This document shows, one piece after another, positions 1 to 8,392 of a stretch of DNA of 11,097 nt. Below the pieces are notes generated by a model. The model saw only the letters and a list, made by a program, of their open reading frames with translations, made no database searches and was not told the origin of the DNA. This DNA comes from Flavobacterium psychrophilum (lineage in GTDB: Bacteria > Bacteroidota > Bacteroidia > Flavobacteriales > Flavobacteriaceae): contig QFQM01000144.1 of assembly GCA_003243255.1 (NCBI GenBank), positions 1 to 11,097 on the forward strand. The letters run 5' to 3'. Within the stretch, counting starts at the first letter, position 1. Each line of letters begins with the position of its first letter. The position numbers were made by a program, and so were the translations under genes.

Positions 1-1
1 G

Positions 2-74
2 TAGCGGGAACAGGACTCGAACCTGTGACCTTCGGGTTATGAGCCCGACGAGCTGCCTACTGCTCTATCCCGCG
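2..74 (-). tRNA. Initiator tRNA-Met (CAT anticodon)
   Basis: Read on the minus strand, the sequence folds into a complete 73-nt cloverleaf: acceptor CGCGGGA/TCCCGCT, D-stem GAGC/GCTC, anticodon stem TCGGG/CCCGA around loop CTCATAA, a 5-nt variable loop, T-stem ACAGG/CCTGT with loop TTCGAGT, and discriminator A. Three features mark it as the initiator rather than the elongator species. Three consecutive G:C pairs lie at the base of the anticodon stem (29-31:39-41). The D-stem has an A11:U24 pair. The first acceptor pair is not Watson-Crick (C1 opposite U72). The initiator carries formyl-methionine to the ribosomal P site. The window ends one base past the discriminator, so whether CCA is encoded cannot be seen. 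A good promoter lies directly upstream. Confidence 0.95.
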
Positions 75-86
75 ATGTTTCGAGTG

Positions 87-116
87 CAAAAGTACTACGA
101 ATTATTAGATTTGCAA
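87..116 (-). promoter_or_regulatory. Promoter of the initiator tRNA gene
   Basis: On the minus strand TTG (116-114) is followed after exactly 19 nt by TACTTTTG (94-87), matching the Bacteroidetes housekeeping pattern of a -33 TTG and a -7 TAnnTTTG. Transcription would begin a few bases before the mature tRNA 5' end at 74. This is the best-matching promoter in the window, as expected for a highly expressed stable RNA. Confidence 0.8.
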
Positions 117-175
117 GTAAAAAAGATAAAAATCTTTTATTTTCCGCTTTATTTCTACTATTGCGCTGATATGAC

Positions 176-183
176 TACCTTTG
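176..183 (+). promoter_or_regulatory. Putative -7 element of the era promoter
   Basis: TACCTTTG fits the Bacteroidetes -7 consensus TAnnTTTG and lies 18 nt before the era ATG at 202. No TTG occurs at the usual 17-23 nt spacing upstream; the TTG at 161-163 is only 12 nt away, so the -33 half is weak or absent. Transcription would start near 188-192, giving a very short leader rich in T and lacking a Shine-Dalgarno sequence. Confidence 0.55.
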
Positions 184-201
184 CAGCTTAATTATTTTTT
201 T

Positions 202-1086
202 ATGTCACACAAAGCAGGCTTTGTAAATATCATCGGTAACCCAAACGTAGGCAAATCTACTCTTATGAATGCTTTTGTAGGAGAGCGTTTATCTATCATC
301 ACATCTAAAGCGCAAACTACGCGCCATCGTATTTTAGGTATTGTAAATGGTGATGATTTTCAGGTGGTATTATCCGACACACCGGGTATCATCAAACCGG
401 CCTATGAATTGCAGGCTAACATGATGGATTTCGTAAAATCTGCTTTTGAAGATGCCGATGTTCTTATCTATATGGTAGAGACAGGTGAAAAGGAACTGAA
501 AGACGAAGCATTCTTCAACAAGATCGTTAATGCTAAAATCCCCGTTTTACTATTATTAAACAAGATTGACAAATCATCTCAGGAACAGCTTGAGGAGCAG
601 GTAGCGCTTTGGAAAGAAAAAGTGCCTAATGCCGAACTTTATCCTATCTCTGCCCTTGAGAACTTTAATGTAAAAGAAGTTTTCAATCGTATACTCGATC
701 TATTACCGGAATCTCCTCCTTATTATCCAAAAGATGCACTTACCGATAAGCCGGAGCGTTTCTTTGTGAATGAGACCATACGTGAGAAAATCCTTTTGAA
801 CTATGATAAAGAGATTCCATATGCTGTAGAGATCGAAACAGAACAGTTTATTGAAGACGATGACATCATCCGTATCAGTGCACTGATCATGGTGGAGCGC
901 GAAACACAAAAGGGAATCATCATCGGTCACAAAGGTGCCGCCCTTAAAAAGGTAGGTATCGAAGCGAGAACCGATCTTGAGAAATTCTTCGGAAAAAAAA
1001 TACACCTGCAAATGTTCGTAAAAGTGAACAAGAACTGGAGAAGTAATGCTTACCAGCTACGCAGGTTTGGATATGACCAGAAATAG
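202..1086 (+). CDS. era: GTPase Era
   Basis: Era is an essential GTPase that binds the 3' end of 16S rRNA and assists 30S subunit maturation. The 294-residue product has the normal family length and order. The N-terminal GTPase domain has a P-loop GNPNVGKS at 12-19, the switch I segment TSKAQTTRHR at 34-43, DTPG at 59-62, NKID at 120-123 and SAL at 150-152. A C-terminal KH RNA-binding domain carries GHKG at 242-245 and a family-typical KVNKNWR segment. I chose ATG 202 because the in-frame upstream TTG at 181 lies inside the putative -7 promoter element, and because MSHKAGFVNIIGNPNVGKS is the usual Era beginning in this group. It is transcribed divergently from the initiator tRNA. The next gene, der, lies 109 bp downstream with its own putative promoter and no terminator between them, so some read-through is likely. 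Confidence 0.97.
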   Translation: MSHKAGFVNIIGNPNVGKSTLMNAFVGERLSIITSKAQTTRHRILGIVNGDDFQVVLSDTPGIIKPAYELQANMMDFVKSAFEDADVLIYMVETGEKELKDEAFFNKIVNAKIPVLLLLNKIDKSSQEQLEEQVALWKEKVPNAELYPISALENFNVKEVFNRILDLLPESPPYYPKDALTDKPERFFVNETIREKILLNYDKEIPYAVEIETEQFIEDDDIIRISALIMVERETQKGIIIGHKGAALKKVGIEARTDLEKFFGKKIHLQMFVKVNKNWRSNAYQLRRFGYDQK

Positions 1087-1161
1087 TTTACAGTGGTCAG
1101 TTTACAGTTTGCAGTCGCCAATGACTTTAGACTTTTAAACTTTATGACTTTATAAACTTAT
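1085..1161. repeat. Degenerate short tandem repeats between era and der
   Basis: Two blocks fill most of the era-der spacer. The decamer AGTTTACAGT occurs at 1085-1094 and 1099-1108 (period 14), followed by a degenerate third GTTTGCAGT at 1107-1115. Then ACTTT recurs at 1124, 1131, 1139 and 1147 with a final ACTT at 1156, giving spacings of 7-9 bp. The first copy begins within the era stop codon. No encoded product or strong hairpin is visible. From memory, similar CAGTTTACAGT and GACTTTA runs occur in other flavobacterial intergenic regions, but I cannot check this here. Confidence 0.6.
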
Positions 1162-1167
1162 AATACG

Positions 1168-1175
1168 TACTTTTG
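1168..1175 (+). promoter_or_regulatory. Putative -7 element of the der promoter
   Basis: TACTTTTG matches TAnnTTTG and sits 20 nt before the der start codon. It has the same sequence as the -7 box of the initiator tRNA promoter. No TTG is seen at a normal -33 distance, where the ACTTT repeats lie instead. The leader that would follow is A-rich with no Shine-Dalgarno. Confidence 0.55.
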
Positions 1176-1195
1176 CAAAAAATTTAAAAACAGTA

Positions 1196-2506
1196 ATGAA
1201 TAATATAGTAGCTATAGTAGGAAGGCCAAATGTAGGTAAGTCTACTTTTTTTAACCGACTGATACAGCGAAGAGAAGCTATTGTAGACTCTGTTAGCGGT
1301 GTAACCCGTGACAGGAACTACGGAAAAAGCGAATGGAACGGAAAAGAATTCTCTGTAATCGACACAGGTGGTTACATCAAAGGTTCTGAAGATATTTTTG
1401 AAGCTGAGATTCGCCGCCAGGTGGAGCTTGCCATAGATGAGTCTGACGTTATCGTATTCGTGGTAGACGTTGAAGAAGGCATCACACCTATGGATGAAGA
1501 GGTAGCCAAACTACTTAGAAAAGTTACTAAACCCGTACTTCTAGCTGTAAATAAGGTTGATAATGCCATGCGTGAAAAAGACGCTGTAGAGTTTTACAAC
1601 CTTGGGCTTGGCGATTACTATACCATTGCAGGTATGAGCGGATCGGGTACAGGAGAGCTTCTTGATGCTCTTGTAGACCTGCTTCCTGAAGCTGAAGCAC
1701 CCGATGAAAATGCCGAAGCACTTCCGCGTTTTGCAGTAGTAGGACGCCCGAATGCCGGTAAATCATCATTCATCAATGCCCTTATTGGTGAAGACCGTTA
1801 TATCGTTACTGACATTGCCGGTACTACCCGTGATGCTATTGATACTAAATACAACCGTTTCGGATTTGAATTCAACCTTGTAGATACTGCGGGTATCCGT
1901 CGTAAGGCAAAGGTTAAAGAAGATCTTGAGTTTTACTCGGTAATGCGTTCGGTTAGGGCAATTGAGCATAGTGACATCTGTATACTTGTTATTGATGCTA
2001 CCCGTGGTTTTGAAGGTCAGGATCAGAGCATCTTCTGGCTTGCTGAAAAAAACCGTAAGGGTATCGTTATCCTTGTAAACAAATGGGATCTTGTAGAAAA
2101 AGATACTATGTCTACCCGTGATTACGAACGTAAGATACGTGAAGAGCTGCAACCTTTCACCGATGTACCTATCCTGTTCGTTTCGGCACTTACAAAACAG
2201 CGTTTGCTAAAAGCATTAGAAACTGCCGTTGAAGTGTTTGAAAACAGAAAACAGCGCATTGCTACTTCTAAACTTAACGAAACCATGCTTCCTATCATTG
2301 AGAATATGCCACCACCGGCACTAAAGGGTAAGTATGTAAAGATTAAGTTCTGTATGCAGTTGCCGACACCTACACCTCAGTTTGTGTTCTTCTGTAATCT
2401 GCCGCAGTATGTAAAAGAACCATATAAGCGTTTCCTTGAAAACAAGATGCGTGAAATATACAATCTGTCGGGTGTTCCGATTGATATCTATTTCCGTCAG
2501 AAATAA
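1196..2506 (+). CDS. der: Double-domain GTPase Der (EngA)
   Basis: Der is an essential ribosome-associated GTPase needed for late 50S subunit assembly. The 436-residue product has the diagnostic two GTPase domains in tandem. Domain 1 has GRPNVGKS at 9-16, DTGG at 56-59 and NKVD at 119-122. Domain 2 has GRPNAGKS at 183-190, DTAG at 230-233 and NKWD at 295-298. They are joined by an acidic linker around 165-175. A KH-like C-terminal domain follows from about residue 350, ending in a basic YFRQK. All G motifs are intact and the length is normal. The ATG at 1196 lies just after an A-rich leader. The gene is downstream of era and closed by a strong intrinsic terminator 4 bp after the stop. Confidence 0.97.
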   Translation: MNNIVAIVGRPNVGKSTFFNRLIQRREAIVDSVSGVTRDRNYGKSEWNGKEFSVIDTGGYIKGSEDIFEAEIRRQVELAIDESDVIVFVVDVEEGITPMDEEVAKLLRKVTKPVLLAVNKVDNAMREKDAVEFYNLGLGDYYTIAGMSGSGTGELLDALVDLLPEAEAPDENAEALPRFAVVGRPNAGKSSFINALIGEDRYIVTDIAGTTRDAIDTKYNRFGFEFNLVDTAGIRRKAKVKEDLEFYSVMRSVRAIEHSDICILVIDATRGFEGQDQSIFWLAEKNRKGIVILVNKWDLVEKDTMSTRDYERKIREELQPFTDVPILFVSALTKQRLLKALETAVEVFENRKQRIATSKLNETMLPIIENMPPPALKGKYVKIKFCMQLPTPTPQFVFFCNLPQYVKEPYKRFLENKMREIYNLSGVPIDIYFRQK

Positions 2507-2510
2507 TATG

Positions 2511-2540
2511 ATACCCCTGAAATTTCAGGGGTATTTTTTT
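2511..2540 (+). terminator. Intrinsic terminator of der
   Basis: A perfect inverted repeat with 12-nt arms (ATACCCCTGAAA and its complement, 2511-2534) runs directly into a run of seven T (2534-2540). It begins 4 bp after the der stop codon, separating the GTPase genes from the outer-membrane protein genes. Confidence 0.93.
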
Positions 2541-2596
2541 GAATTCATTTCATCATTTTTAACACTACTTTCAACTATTATTTTTGTTTTTAAGAC

Positions 2597-2638
2597 ACTA
2601 ATATGGTTAATTAGCTGTTTATAAGGAATAACCTTACT
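2597..2638 (+). promoter_or_regulatory. Conserved upstream element, copy 1
   Basis: This 42-nt stretch ends 12 nt before the first barrel-protein gene. It is closely matched by an equally long stretch (5495-5536) before the second. The shared core reads TTAGCTGTTT(T)ATAAGGA followed by TAA(A)CC and TACT, and the match continues upstream through ACTAA, TG and TTA. Within it GGTTA (2605-2609) and TAACC (2629-2633) form an inverted repeat with a 19-nt centre. No clear TAnnTTTG box occurs here, so the element may be a promoter for an alternative sigma factor, an operator, or an mRNA leader element. Its function is inferred only from conservation. Confidence 0.5.
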
Positions 2639-2650
2639 CATTGCTTTTTT

Positions 2651-5467
2651 ATGCGTAAAATACTCACCCTACTCCTACTCTTATGCTCTTTTTTTGGCTT
2701 TAGCCAGACTATATCATTAAAAGGAAAAATCACTGATTCCCAGGATTTCCCATTGGAGTCGGCTACCATTTATCTATCATCAGTTAAGGACTCATCGGTT
2801 ATAGATTATACCATATCCGGAAAAACCGGCTTGTGGGAAATCAAAACAAAAAAAATAACCACACCTGTATTCTTAAAGGTATCCTATGTAGGACTGCAAA
2901 ACCATAAAGAACAGTTTGAGTTTCTAGATCAGGATCGCGACTTTGGCACCATTAAACTTGCAGATCAGTCGACAGAGCTTAATGAGGTGGTTATTCAGGC
3001 AGATATCCCTCCGGTACGTATCAAAAAAGACACACTTGAATTTAATGCTGCCTCTTTTAAAGTAAGGCCTGATGCTAATGTACAAACCCTTTTGAAACAG
3101 CTTCCCGGAGTTGACATTGATGCTGATGGAAAAATTACCATTAACGGTAAAGAAGTAAACCAGGTACTTGTAAACGGCAAACCTTTTTTTGATGCTGATG
3201 GACAAATAGCCCTTAAAAACCTGCCTGCAGAAATAATTAATAAAGTACAGGTAAGTGACACTAAAACAAGAAAAGAAGAACTCGCAGGACAAAAAGCCAG
3301 TGGCGATAACTCAAGCATTAACCTCACCATAAAAAAAGATAAGAACAAAGGTTTTTTTGGTAAAGTTATGGGCGGCTATGGTAGCGACGACAGGTACGAA
3401 AGCAACCTGATCGTTAATTATTTTAAGGACAAGATGAAGCTAAGCCTGTTAGCCGCATCAAACAATATAAACTCATCCGGGTTTACCTTTAGTGAGGTTT
3501 TTGACAGTATGGGCAGTGGGCGTAATACTATGAACTTACTCAACACAGGCGGTGGTAGTGGAATTACCAAAACTGACCTTGTTGGACTTAATTATGCTGA
3601 TGAATGGTTTAAAGGATTTGATGCCGGCCTAAGTTATAACTATACAGGTACTAATACCGAAAATAACAATCGTACTTCTTCAATCAATTACCTTCCGGTT
3701 AGCGAAGATGAAGATAATCCCGGAACAGAATTAGACAAGAGCTATACCACGCAATCAGTTTCACGTACTAATAACGAACGTTATTCTAATATAGCTAATA
3801 GTGACTTTAAATATAAAATAGATTCTACTTCTACACTTCATTTCGGCCCAAGATTTAATGTTACAAACTCTAAATCGACTACGGAATCAGAAAGATTTTC
3901 AGATCGTATTGCCGATGGAAAACGTATGAATGAAAGCAATGCGTTTAGCAACAGTGAGACCAACTCAAATTCATTTAGCAACCAGTTCACTTACAACAAA
4001 CAATTTACCTCCAGAAAAGGCAGGGGAATCAGTGCTGTTTTAGGCAATACTAACAGTAAAAACGACAATAAAAGTATAAACCAGTCAAGTACTCTAAAAT
4101 ACAGATATCCCGGCACTGAAACCATTATTGAAACTGACAACAGGAATCAGACCATTAATACCGACTCTTACTCAGACTCCTATAACGTTTCAATAGAATA
4201 CACAGAACCTGTCACCGATTCTCTCGAACTTAATATTAGCTCAGAATATAATTTTGCACGTTCTGTAGATAATCGTGATACTTATGATTATGACAGCACT
4301 ACAGGAAATTATTCAACCTACAACGATGCGCTTTCTAATTACCTGACATCTGAGACTTCTACGATTTCGCCAAGAGCGGGAGTCCGTTTAGATTTAGGCA
4401 AGCTTAATATAAACGCGGGTGGAGGAACCAACGTTGCTGTATTTAAGAACTTTGGTTCTTACATGGGACAGGATTATAAAGTAAATAAAGATTACCTGTT
4501 GCCTTTGGCCGATATGAACATGAGATATTCTTTCGCCAAAACCAAATCGATGAATTTTAACTACAACTATGCCGTAAGCTTTCCGCAATCTTACCAAATA
4601 CTGCCAATAGCCGATCTGAGCAATCCTTTAAATACTACTACAGGTAACCCTGATCTGAACCCTAACAAATCGCACAGGCTGAGAGCAGGATACCGCAATT
4701 TTAATATGGCTACAAAATCAGGATTCAATTTGTGGTTAAGCTCTACGTTCTATGACAGTCAGGTTTCACAATATACTATTACAGATAATAGCGGTAAAAA
4801 CACTACCTCATACAGAAACATTTCAGGTACAATGACTAGCTCTCTCTCAATAAACTGGAATAAAACTTTTAAGAAAGACGCACATACTTACCGACTTAGC
4901 CTTTCTGCACTAACAGGTTATAACATTGACAAAGGATTTCTGAATGGTGAGCTTTATGACAGTAAATCGGTACGTTTAAGCCCTACCGTTAATTTCAACT
5001 ATGATTATGGAGAATTGCTAACCATAAACCCCTCATACACATACACATATAACGAATACAACTACACCAATTACAGGATCATTTCCAGTTCAAACTATGT
5101 ACATCGTGTTAACCTGCAAACCACGAGTTACTGGCCCAAACATGTAGTTTTTGGCAATGACTTCGGTTACACCTATAATTCCAATATTGCGGATGGGTAC
5201 AAGAAAGACTTTTATCTTTGGAATACCAGTATTGGCTACAACTTCCTGAACGATGATCTTTTGTTCAAAGTAAAAGTATATGACGTTTTAAACCAAAACC
5301 TTGGCACTTCGAGAACCATTGGCCCAACCAGCATAGTAGACCAGGAAAATACTGTTCTGAAACGTTATGTTATGTTTTCACTTACCTACAAATTAGAAAA
5401 ATTTGGAGGAGTAAAAAGCAATAACAGGCCGCGTGAAAGGCGTTTTGAAATGAGAAGGGTAGATTAA
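2651..5467 (+). CDS. Outer-membrane beta-barrel protein, TonB-receptor-like (paralog 1)
   Basis: The 938-residue product has a signal peptide (about residues 1-19, ending GFSQ). A carboxypeptidase-regulatory-like beta-sandwich follows at about 20-105, then the LNEVVI linker at 110-115 and a plug-like region at about 120-225 with LPGVDIDADGKITINGKEVN and VLVNGKPFF. The remainder is rich in alternating aromatic and polar residues typical of a large beta-barrel. This architecture corresponds to the Bacteroidetes outer-membrane barrel family (Pfam OMP_b-brl_3 type) related to TonB-dependent receptors. A classical TonB box is not evident. No SusD-like lipoprotein gene or other substrate clue is adjacent, so cargo is unknown; it may import a nutrient or act in outer-membrane maintenance. 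No type IX secretion tail is seen, as expected for an integral barrel. The C-terminus is basic and Arg-rich (NRPRERRFEMRRVD). A paralog follows 87 bp downstream. Confidence 0.88.
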   Translation: MRKILTLLLLLCSFFGFSQTISLKGKITDSQDFPLESATIYLSSVKDSSVIDYTISGKTGLWEIKTKKITTPVFLKVSYVGLQNHKEQFEFLDQDRDFGTIKLADQSTELNEVVIQADIPPVRIKKDTLEFNAASFKVRPDANVQTLLKQLPGVDIDADGKITINGKEVNQVLVNGKPFFDADGQIALKNLPAEIINKVQVSDTKTRKEELAGQKASGDNSSINLTIKKDKNKGFFGKVMGGYGSDDRYESNLIVNYFKDKMKLSLLAASNNINSSGFTFSEVFDSMGSGRNTMNLLNTGGGSGITKTDLVGLNYADEWFKGFDAGLSYNYTGTNTENNNRTSSINYLPVSEDEDNPGTELDKSYTTQSVSRTNNERYSNIANSDFKYKIDSTSTLHFGPRFNVTNSKSTTESERFSDRIADGKRMNESNAFSNSETNSNSFSNQFTYNKQFTSRKGRGISAVLGNTNSKNDNKSINQSSTLKYRYPGTETIIETDNRNQTINTDSYSDSYNVSIEYTEPVTDSLELNISSEYNFARSVDNRDTYDYDSTTGNYSTYNDALSNYLTSETSTISPRAGVRLDLGKLNINAGGGTNVAVFKNFGSYMGQDYKVNKDYLLPLADMNMRYSFAKTKSMNFNYNYAVSFPQSYQILPIADLSNPLNTTTGNPDLNPNKSHRLRAGYRNFNMATKSGFNLWLSSTFYDSQVSQYTITDNSGKNTTSYRNISGTMTSSLSINWNKTFKKDAHTYRLSLSALTGYNIDKGFLNGELYDSKSVRLSPTVNFNYDYGELLTINPSYTYTYNEYNYTNYRIISSSNYVHRVNLQTTSYWPKHVVFGNDFGYTYNSNIADGYKKDFYLWNTSIGYNFLNDDLLFKVKVYDVLNQNLGTSRTIGPTSIVDQENTVLKRYVMFSLTYKLEKFGGVKSNNRPRERRFEMRRVD

Positions 5468-5494
5468 ATTCTAAATTTTAACATTATAATTCAT

Positions 5495-5536
5495 ACTAAA
5501 GTGTTTATTTAGCTGTTTTATAAGGATAAACCTACT
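5495..5536 (+). promoter_or_regulatory. Conserved upstream element, copy 2
   Basis: This is the counterpart of the element at 2597-2638 and lies 18 nt before the second barrel-protein gene. By eye about 35 of 42 positions agree, allowing 1-nt shifts. The inverted repeat is kept with changed bases: GTTTA (5503-5507) pairs with TAAAC (5527-5531), again with a 19-nt centre. No terminator separates the two barrel genes, so gene 2 could be read both from here and by read-through. Confidence 0.5.
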
Positions 5537-5554
5537 AACAGCCAATCACTTTAC

Positions 5555-8392
5555 ATGCGCCAATTACTAGCCTTACTACTATTTTTTGCAGTCTTATCTG
5601 CAACAGGACAGAACATTACATTAAAAGGAAAGATTACCGACAATCAAAACTTTGCTCTTGAATCTGCCACAGTATATATTACTGCGGTAAAAGATTCTTC
5701 AATCGTAAACTACACCATTACTGACAAAAACGGTAACTGGGAGCTAAAGACGAAGAAACTGACCAAACCTGTTTTTCTAAAAGTATCTTATGTAGGACTT
5801 GCCGATTACAAAGAAGAGATACAAAGTATTGAACAGGACCGTGACTTCGGTACTCTTAAGCTGGAAGACAGATCAACCGAACTTAATGAGGTGGTTATAG
5901 AAAATGAGATACCTCCTATCCGTGTAAAAAAAGACACCCTTGAATTCAACGCTGCATCATTTAAAGTCAGGCCTGATGCCAACGTAAAAACTTTACTGGA
6001 GCAATTACCCGGTGTAACGGTAGATGATGAAGGCAAAATCAAGGTTAACGGAAAAGAAGTAAACCAGATACTGGTTAACGGTAAACCTTTTTTTGATAAG
6101 GACGGTAAGATTGCCCTTGAAAATCTTCCGGCAGAGATTATAAATAAAGTTCAGGTAACAGATACCAAAACGAAGGAAGAGGAATATACAGGAAAAGCAG
6201 CCGAAGGCAATAACGCAAGCATTAACCTGACCATTGATGAAGACAAGAATAAAGGATTCTTTAGCCGTTTTGTAGGTGGATATGGCAGCGATAAGCGTTA
6301 TGAAGCCAATGCGCTTGTAAATTACTTTAAGGGGAACCGTAAGATAAGCCTGCTTGCTTCATCAAACAACATCAATACTACGGGTTTCAGTATGAATGAG
6401 GTGTTTGACAGCATGAGTGGCGGCAGAAACAACAGCATTTACATGAGCGGTGACGGAAGTTTTGGTATTAACGGAATGCATTTTGGCGGAGGTGATGGAA
6501 TTACACGCACCAATATTTTTGGTATTACCTATGGCGACCAGTGGTTTAAAGGATTTGATCCTAACATCAATTATTTTTATACCGGTGCCGATACTGAAAA
6601 TAACAGCAAAACAAGATCGGAAACTTTCCTCCCTGAGGAAAACAGCACTACACCCGGCACTTCGGCAAATAAAAGCCTTATAAGCGAATCCGAATCAAGG
6701 AGTGACAGTTTTAAATATGCCCATAACTTTAGTTCTGAATTTGAATTTAAAGTAGACTCTACCACCACGGTATTTTTTGCTCCAAAATTCATGAAAGCGA
6801 GCGAAAAGACCAATGTTGATTCCAGAAGCAATACCAGAAACCAGGATGGAAAACTGCTTAATGAAAGTAGTGGCACAAATGACAATGACATTGATAAAAA
6901 CGCATTTGAAAGCCAGTTTACTGTAACAAAAATGCTGAACAAAAAAGGCAGGTCGGTAAGCCTTGAATTCAATTCAGAAAACGACAAGGAAGACAGGGCA
7001 CAATACAACAATTCATCTACGTTTTTCTATGAAGACACCAATAATGACGGCATAGATGAAACCCGGGCTGATACCAGGAACCAATTGGTTACCAACGGAA
7101 ACAGCAGGGACAATTATGATGTTCATATTAGGTTCAATGAAGCTATTACCGACTCCTTACGTTTAAAGGTAGCTGTTCAGTTTCGTGATGAAACAAACGT
7201 TCAAAACCGTAAAGGTTTTAATTTTGATGGCACTACAAACAATTTCTCTGACATATCAGACGAGCTTACAAATTACACCAAAGGGAATACCAGCAGGATA
7301 ACACCTTATGCAGGTTTTAACCTGAATAAAAAGAAATACAGCTTTGGGGTGTCTTTAGGGACATCTGTAATTAATTTCAGGAATTTCGGTTCTTACATGG
7401 GCACAAATTATACCGTAAACCGCGACTACCTGTTGCCTTATGCAAATGCAAATGCCAACTTTAAGCTGGACAAATCGAAGTCTGTATACCTTAGTTACAA
7501 CTACAACGCAAGTATGGCTTCGGCAACACAGATATTACCAATTGAAGACTTAAGCAGCCCTATGTATACAACCATAGGAAACGAAAATCTGGATCCAAAC
7601 GTTTCGCATTCCATGTATCTTAGCTTTTATGACTATGATTGGGCTACCAATAGCGGATACTCATTTTATGGTGGGGGTACTTATAACGAAAATGAAGTAA
7701 TAACTTTTACCGATATAGATGATAGTGCAAAACGTACTATTCAATATGGTAACATGAGCGGAACTTATAATGCCTGGCTGGGCGGTAACTGGAACAAACA
7801 AATTAAGACGGAAGGCGCCAGCAAATACCGAATAAACCTTAACCTGTACAGTTCATTAAGCCATGATAAAGGTATAACCAACAATCTTGAATATGAGGCA
7901 ACCTCTTATTCAATAGGCCCAAAAGTCGGCTTTAGCTATGACTATGGCGAGCTCTTAAACATAAGCCCTATCTACAGTTTTACATATAACGAGTCGCATT
8001 ACACCAATTATGCTACCGATTTCCAGTCGAATTTTGTACACAAAGCCGGACTGCAAACAACCAGCTACTGGCCTAAGCATATAGTGTTTGGTAATGACTT
8101 TACTTATACTTACAACTCTAATCTTGGCGACGGCTTTAAAAAGGATTTCTTTTTATGGAATACCAGCCTTGGATATAATTTCCTGAGCAACAAAATGATG
8201 TTTAAAGTTAAAGTATATGATATGCTGAACCAAAACCTGGGAACATCGCGCTACATTTCCCCTACAGCAGTAACCGATATGCAAAACACGGTGCTTAAAC
8301 GTTATGTAATGTTCTCTTTAAGCCTTAAACTCGATAAGTTTGGCACAAAGAAAAAAGAAGGAGATGAAGATGATCGTTTCTGGTTCTTCTAA
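5555..8392 (+). CDS. Outer-membrane beta-barrel protein, TonB-receptor-like (paralog 2)
   Basis: The 945-residue product is colinear with its upstream neighbour. It has a signal peptide (about 1-19, ending ATGQ), a carboxypeptidase-regulatory-like domain (about 20-105), the LNEVVI linker, a plug-like segment with LPGV, VNGKEVNQILVNGKPFF and LPAEIINKVQV, and a long barrel. Identity to paralog 1 is highest in the N-terminal 270 residues and the last 150 (for example NLGTSR and NTVLKRYVMFSL). It is low in the middle, where paralog 2 has an extra Gly-rich insertion (around residues 290-310). The tail differs too, being acidic and aromatic (GDEDDRFWFF) instead of basic. This suggests a conserved structural frame with diverged surface loops, hence possibly different ligands. 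Cargo and TonB dependence are not shown by the sequence. The stop overlaps the edge of the palindromic terminator. Confidence 0.88.
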   Translation: MRQLLALLLFFAVLSATGQNITLKGKITDNQNFALESATVYITAVKDSSIVNYTITDKNGNWELKTKKLTKPVFLKVSYVGLADYKEEIQSIEQDRDFGTLKLEDRSTELNEVVIENEIPPIRVKKDTLEFNAASFKVRPDANVKTLLEQLPGVTVDDEGKIKVNGKEVNQILVNGKPFFDKDGKIALENLPAEIINKVQVTDTKTKEEEYTGKAAEGNNASINLTIDEDKNKGFFSRFVGGYGSDKRYEANALVNYFKGNRKISLLASSNNINTTGFSMNEVFDSMSGGRNNSIYMSGDGSFGINGMHFGGGDGITRTNIFGITYGDQWFKGFDPNINYFYTGADTENNSKTRSETFLPEENSTTPGTSANKSLISESESRSDSFKYAHNFSSEFEFKVDSTTTVFFAPKFMKASEKTNVDSRSNTRNQDGKLLNESSGTNDNDIDKNAFESQFTVTKMLNKKGRSVSLEFNSENDKEDRAQYNNSSTFFYEDTNNDGIDETRADTRNQLVTNGNSRDNYDVHIRFNEAITDSLRLKVAVQFRDETNVQNRKGFNFDGTTNNFSDISDELTNYTKGNTSRITPYAGFNLNKKKYSFGVSLGTSVINFRNFGSYMGTNYTVNRDYLLPYANANANFKLDKSKSVYLSYNYNASMASATQILPIEDLSSPMYTTIGNENLDPNVSHSMYLSFYDYDWATNSGYSFYGGGTYNENEVITFTDIDDSAKRTIQYGNMSGTYNAWLGGNWNKQIKTEGASKYRINLNLYSSLSHDKGITNNLEYEATSYSIGPKVGFSYDYGELLNISPIYSFTYNESHYTNYATDFQSNFVHKAGLQTTSYWPKHIVFGNDFTYTYNSNLGDGFKKDFFLWNTSLGYNFLSNKMMFKVKVYDMLNQNLGTSRYISPTAVTDMQNTVLKRYVMFSLSLKLDKFGTKKKEGDEDDRFWFF

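Noticed and set aside
121..138. AAAAGAT / ATCTTTT inverted repeat with a 4-nt loop between the divergent tRNA and era promoters
   Set aside because: It is short and entirely A/T-rich apart from one G:C pair; expected by chance in such AT-rich spacer DNA, so no operator is claimed.
2436..2624. 62-codon frame spanning the end of der and the following spacer
   Set aside because: It overlaps der in another frame and crosses the strong intrinsic terminator; it looks like a chance frame.
2924..3348. Two overlapping antisense frames of about 120 codons within the first barrel gene
   Set aside because: No recognisable domain, no suitable promoter or leader, and they lie opposite strongly conserved coding sequence.
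6577..7011. 144-codon antisense frame in the second barrel gene
   Set aside because: Ser/Leu-rich composition typical of antisense reading of Asn/Glu/Lys-rich coding sequence; no family resemblance.
2651..8392. Polysaccharide utilisation locus (SusC/SusD type)
   Set aside because: Neither neighbour is a SusD-like lipoprotein, glycoside hydrolase or sensor; the barrels resemble the stand-alone OMP_b-brl_3 type rather than SusC.
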